Of a DNA stretch of 64,000 nucleotides, positions 61,682 to 64,000 are shown piece by piece. Every line of letters begins with the position of its first letter. Positions within the stretch are counted from its first letter, which is position 1. A model generated the notes under the pieces. The model did not search any database, was not told where the DNA came from, and saw only the letters and a list, made by a program, of their open reading frames with translations. Origin of the DNA: Mycolicibacterium mageritense (GTDB lineage Bacteria; Actinomycetota; Actinomycetes; Mycobacteriales; Mycobacteriaceae); NCBI RefSeq assembly GCF_010727475.1, contig NZ_AP022567.1, positions 1,860,001 through 1,924,000 of the forward strand. The letters are read 5' to 3'. Made by a program: the position numbers and the translations under genes.

Positions 61682-62617
61682 TCAGGCGTTGAACGCCTCG
61701 TCACCGGGAACGGCCGGTGTGGTGTCCGCGAGAAGCGTCGCGCGGTAGTCGGTGGGACTGACCCCGCGGGCACGTTTGAAGGCCGTACTGAATCCGAAGG
61801 CGTCGGCATAGCCGACGCGGCGTGCCGCACGCGCAACGGTCATGGACGGCTCGGCCAACAAGTCCGCCGCGACATCCATGCGCCACTGCGTCAGGTACGA
61901 CAAGGGTGGCTCGCCGATCAGGTCCGTGAAACGGGTCGCGAAGGTTGTGCGTGACACGCCGGCTTCCGCGGCCAACGACGCAACTGTCCACTGCGCGGCG
62001 GGCGCCGCATGCATCGCGCGCAACGCCGAGCCCACGATGTCGTCGGCGAGCGCGTGGTACCACGCAGGAGGGGTGGCCTGCGGCTGGTCGAACCAGTCGC
62101 GCAGAGTGCAGACAAGAAGCCAGTCGAGCAGGCGATCCATGACGATCTGTCTGCCCGGGCGTTGCCGGCTGAGCTGGGCATCGAGATAGTCACGCATCGC
62201 CGCGCAATCGTGATCGTCGGGAACTGTGAGCACCGGCGGCAGCACCTGCAGCAGTCGATTGGGCACTTCGCCGTCGACCTGATAGGTGCCGACCAGCAAG
62301 ACGGTTGGGCCGCTGGCGTCACGTTCGTGCGCCGCGCCGTCGACACCTGTGTGCGGCTCCCCGCAGCCGCGCGCGCCGGCACGTTCGCCGGCGAACACAG
62401 CCCGGCGAGGACCACGCACGATCGCCGCGGCACCGGTGGGGAGCCGGTGGGGAACGTCGCCCACCGGACAGATCCAGCCGTCGTTGCGTAACGGTATGCA
62501 CAACGTCAACGCCGCTTCACCGGGAAGGTCGATCGCGCTGTCGGGGCCGAATTCGGAGCGCGTCAGCACTGCCCCGTGTGCCCGCACGCGTCGAAGCAGG
62601 TCATCGAACACGTCCAC
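61682..62617 (-). CDS. AraC family regulator with cupin_6 sensor domain
   Basis: 311 residues from GTG 62617 (a GTG two codons later is also possible). The cupin_6 domain (about 5-180) contains LPTGAAAIVRGPRRAVF. The double helix-turn-helix (about 205-300) has LAAEAGVSRTTFATRF and VARAARRVGYADAFGFSTAF followed by GVSPTDYR. Such regulators often respond to reactive or toxic compounds. The divergent neighbour encodes a secreted SnoaL-like protein. Confidence 0.9.
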   Translation of the reverse strand: MDVFDDLLRRVRAHGAVLTRSEFGPDSAIDLPGEAALTLCIPLRNDGWICPVGDVPHRLPTGAAAIVRGPRRAVFAGERAGARGCGEPHTGVDGAAHERDASGPTVLLVGTYQVDGEVPNRLLQVLPPVLTVPDDHDCAAMRDYLDAQLSRQRPGRQIVMDRLLDWLLVCTLRDWFDQPQATPPAWYHALADDIVGSALRAMHAAPAAQWTVASLAAEAGVSRTTFATRFTDLIGEPPLSYLTQWRMDVAADLLAEPSMTVARAARRVGYADAFGFSTAFKRARGVSPTDYRATLLADTTPAVPGDEAFNA

Positions 62618-62754
62618 GGAGTCATGGTAGGCCCCCGGACGATGACGCATGCCCCGCGAACGACCAGCCATGGCTCGGCAGCCTGGGGCTGCGGTTGAGT
62701 GAATCCGTCGATGACAGACGGTCATCCGCGAACTCTCGGAGGGAATGTTCTCCC

Positions 62755-63288
62755 ATGCTCACCACGCACCGACTGCCGGCCCGGACGTTTTTGCTTGCTG
62801 CCTGTGCTGTCGCAGTGACGGTGCAGTTCGCATTTTCCGCACACGCTGAGCCATCTTCGGCCGACCGCACAACCGGCACAGCCGACGAGTCGGTGCTCGA
62901 CGTGCTGCAGAGATACAACTCGGCCGAGGTGGAGTATCTCGAGAACGGGAACTTCGCACCGGTCCGAGCGGTGTTCGCACCCGACGCCGTGGTGTACCAG
63001 GCGGCCGGGCTTCCCTATGGCGGCGAGCACCGCGGACACGCCGAGTTGGAGGCGGCGCTCGCGGGAGTTCGCGAAACCTGGTCGGAAATCGAAGTCTTGG
63101 AAGCGAATTCGGTCGAGGACGGACCTGTCGCGGCGGTGTGGGAACGCGTGCGGTTCGTCTCGCGGCATACCGGGCGCGAGCTCACCACCGAAGTGTTCGC
63201 CCGCGTCACGGTCAAAGACGGCCTGATCGTGGAAAGCCGCCCGTTCTACCTCGACACCGCGGCAGTGCAGCGGGCGATCACGCCCTAG
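62755..63288 (+). CDS. Secreted SnoaL-like (NTF2 fold) protein
   Basis: 177 residues. A Sec signal peptide (about 1-31, ending AHA) precedes an NTF2-like domain with VLDVLQRYNSAEVEYLENG, FAPDAVVYQ, and VAAVWERVRFVS. SnoaL-like folds serve as small isomerases, hydrolases or binding proteins; the exported form has no assigned role. ATG 62755 follows GGAGGG. Confidence 0.85.
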   Translation: MLTTHRLPARTFLLAACAVAVTVQFAFSAHAEPSSADRTTGTADESVLDVLQRYNSAEVEYLENGNFAPVRAVFAPDAVVYQAAGLPYGGEHRGHAELEAALAGVRETWSEIEVLEANSVEDGPVAAVWERVRFVSRHTGRELTTEVFARVTVKDGLIVESRPFYLDTAAVQRAITP

Positions 63289-63336
63289 ACCGAGCGCCAG
63301 AGGATGATTCGCACCAACGAACGAACGGAGGACACT

Positions 63337-63753
63337 GTGCCCACGATGTCGGAATCGGAACGGCAGAAGTACCTGGCGGCACTGCATGTCGGGGTGATCG
63401 CGATCGAACGCCCCGACCGCGCGCCCTTGGCGGTGCCGATCTGGTACGGATACGAGCCCGGCGGCGATGTCCTGGTGTGGACCGAGGCCGGGTCAGTGAA
63501 GGAGAAGCTGATCCGCACCGCCGGCCGGTTCTCGATCACCGTACAAGACGAGCAACCGCCCTACCGCTACGTCACGGCAGAGGGAGACGTAACGGCCATC
63601 GCACCCGCCCAGGACTCCGAAGTTCGAGCCATCGCGATCCGCTATCTCGGTGAGACCGAAGGCAATACGTTCACCGACGAGAACTTCACGGACACGTCGG
63701 TGGTCATCCGGATGCGTCCCGCGCGGTGGTTGAGCACCGACTATTCCAAGTGA
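63337..63753 (+). CDS. PPOX-fold FMN/F420-binding family protein
   Basis: 138 residues of the pyridoxamine-phosphate-oxidase-like split barrel. LHVGVIAIERPDRAPLAVPIWYGYE (strands 1-3) and VWTEAGSVKEKLIR mark the phosphate-binding region. Members bind FMN, F420 or heme. The GTG at 63337 is chosen because GGAGG lies 6 nt upstream; an ATG 33 nt earlier lacks this. It follows the SnoaL-like gene by 48 bp. Confidence 0.85.
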   Translation: MPTMSESERQKYLAALHVGVIAIERPDRAPLAVPIWYGYEPGGDVLVWTEAGSVKEKLIRTAGRFSITVQDEQPPYRYVTAEGDVTAIAPAQDSEVRAIAIRYLGETEGNTFTDENFTDTSVVIRMRPARWLSTDYSK

Positions 63754-63825
63754 GCTCGCGGCGAGAGCAGAAGGACGATGACGACCGCGAGTGCGTGCGA
63801 AACCGCGCCGCACCGTTGCACATCG

Positions 63826-64000
63826 TCATCCCATCCGGAACGGATCCTGGGAGGCACCCGAGGTTTCGATCCACACCGACTTGGTTTCGGTGAATTCATG
63901 AAGTGAGTCGAGGCCTAGTTCGCGGCCGATCCCACTGCCCTTGAAACCACCGAAAGGTGCCGCCCAGGACAATGTTCGGTACGCGTTGACCCAGACGGTG
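63826..64000 (-). CDS. Aldehyde dehydrogenase, C-terminal fragment
   Basis: About 58 C-terminal residues; the gene continues past the right edge. The segment TVWVNAYRTLSWAAPFGGF with KGSGIGRELGLDSLHEFTE is the oligomerisation-region signature of NAD-dependent aldehyde dehydrogenases. It ends with DPFRMG. It is convergent with the PPOX gene. Position near R2lox recalls Rv0234c (GabD1), but the tail fits a betaine-aldehyde/AldA-type enzyme better, so no symbol is given. Confidence 0.85.
   Translation of the reverse strand, partial: TVWVNAYRTLSWAAPFGGFKGSGIGRELGLDSLHEFTETKSVWIETSGASQDPFRMG

Overview
The window is high-GC DNA from an actinobacterium of the genus Mycobacterium, most likely a fast-growing Mycolicibacterium. 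The evidence is a block matching the M. tuberculosis Rv0232-Rv0243 neighbourhood: TetR, R2lox oxidase, AftD, the DUF2613 protein, LpqI, a second TetR, HtdX, FabG4 and FadA2. A mycothiol-dependent formaldehyde dehydrogenase, F420/PPOX-type proteins and several promoters that look leaderless agree with this. Most of the rest is accessory catabolism and transport. I saw no rRNA, tRNA, CRISPR array, insertion sequence or phage gene.

Region 1 (1-12.5 kb) is a catabolic island. A leftward operon encodes an SDR, a U32-like protein, an SMP-30 lactonase, a ketoglutarate-semialdehyde-type dehydrogenase, a serine beta-lactamase-like hydrolase, two tandem family-5 ABC solute-binding lipoproteins and the start of an ABC permease. 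Opposite it lie a DSD1-type PLP enzyme and RidA. A GntR/FadR regulator and a second SDR follow. The substrate is unknown; the enzyme set suggests an imported peptide-like or D-amino-acid/sugar-acid conjugate.

Region 2 (12.7-20.2 kb) has a DUF1361 membrane protein and a methyltransferase, then a leftward operon of adrenodoxin-reductase-like flavoprotein, flavodoxin, APC permease, cytochrome P450 and cupin, with a divergent TetR. This is a flavodoxin-fed P450 system whose I helix has Ala in place of the usual Thr.

Region 3 (20.2-32.5 kb) looks like an amine-utilisation locus using gamma-glutamylation. Leftward: glutamine-synthetase-like ligase, PTE-family hydrolase, APC permease and GntR. Rightward: a PdxS paralogue, class III aminotransferase, PuuD-like hydrolase, aldehyde dehydrogenase, a small DUF3263-like protein, an MscR-type dehydrogenase and another APC permease.

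Region 4 (32.5-39.4 kb) holds a NarL/LuxR two-component pair, an F420-type luciferase-like oxidoreductase, and the fadA2 / fabG4-htdX divergent pair.

Region 5 (39.4-44.5 kb) is a four-gene, translationally coupled FecCD-type importer operon containing a methyltransferase. It is preceded by a cobalamin riboswitch with a perfect P1 stem and a Zur/Fur-like palindrome. An O-methyltransferase-like gene is divergent from it.

Region 6 (44.5-52.3 kb) has a TetR gene and a second glutamylation-type module: RpiR regulator, class II glutamine amidotransferase, GS-like ligase, APC permease, class III aminotransferase and amidohydrolase. Regions 5 and 6 separate genes that are close neighbours in M. tuberculosis.

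Region 7 (52.3-64 kb) contains lpqI, the DUF2613 gene, aftD, the R2lox-TetR operon with two palindromic operators, an MFS exporter with a C-terminal barrel domain, a GNAT, an AraC regulator, a secreted SnoaL-like protein, a PPOX-fold protein and the end of an aldehyde dehydrogenase.
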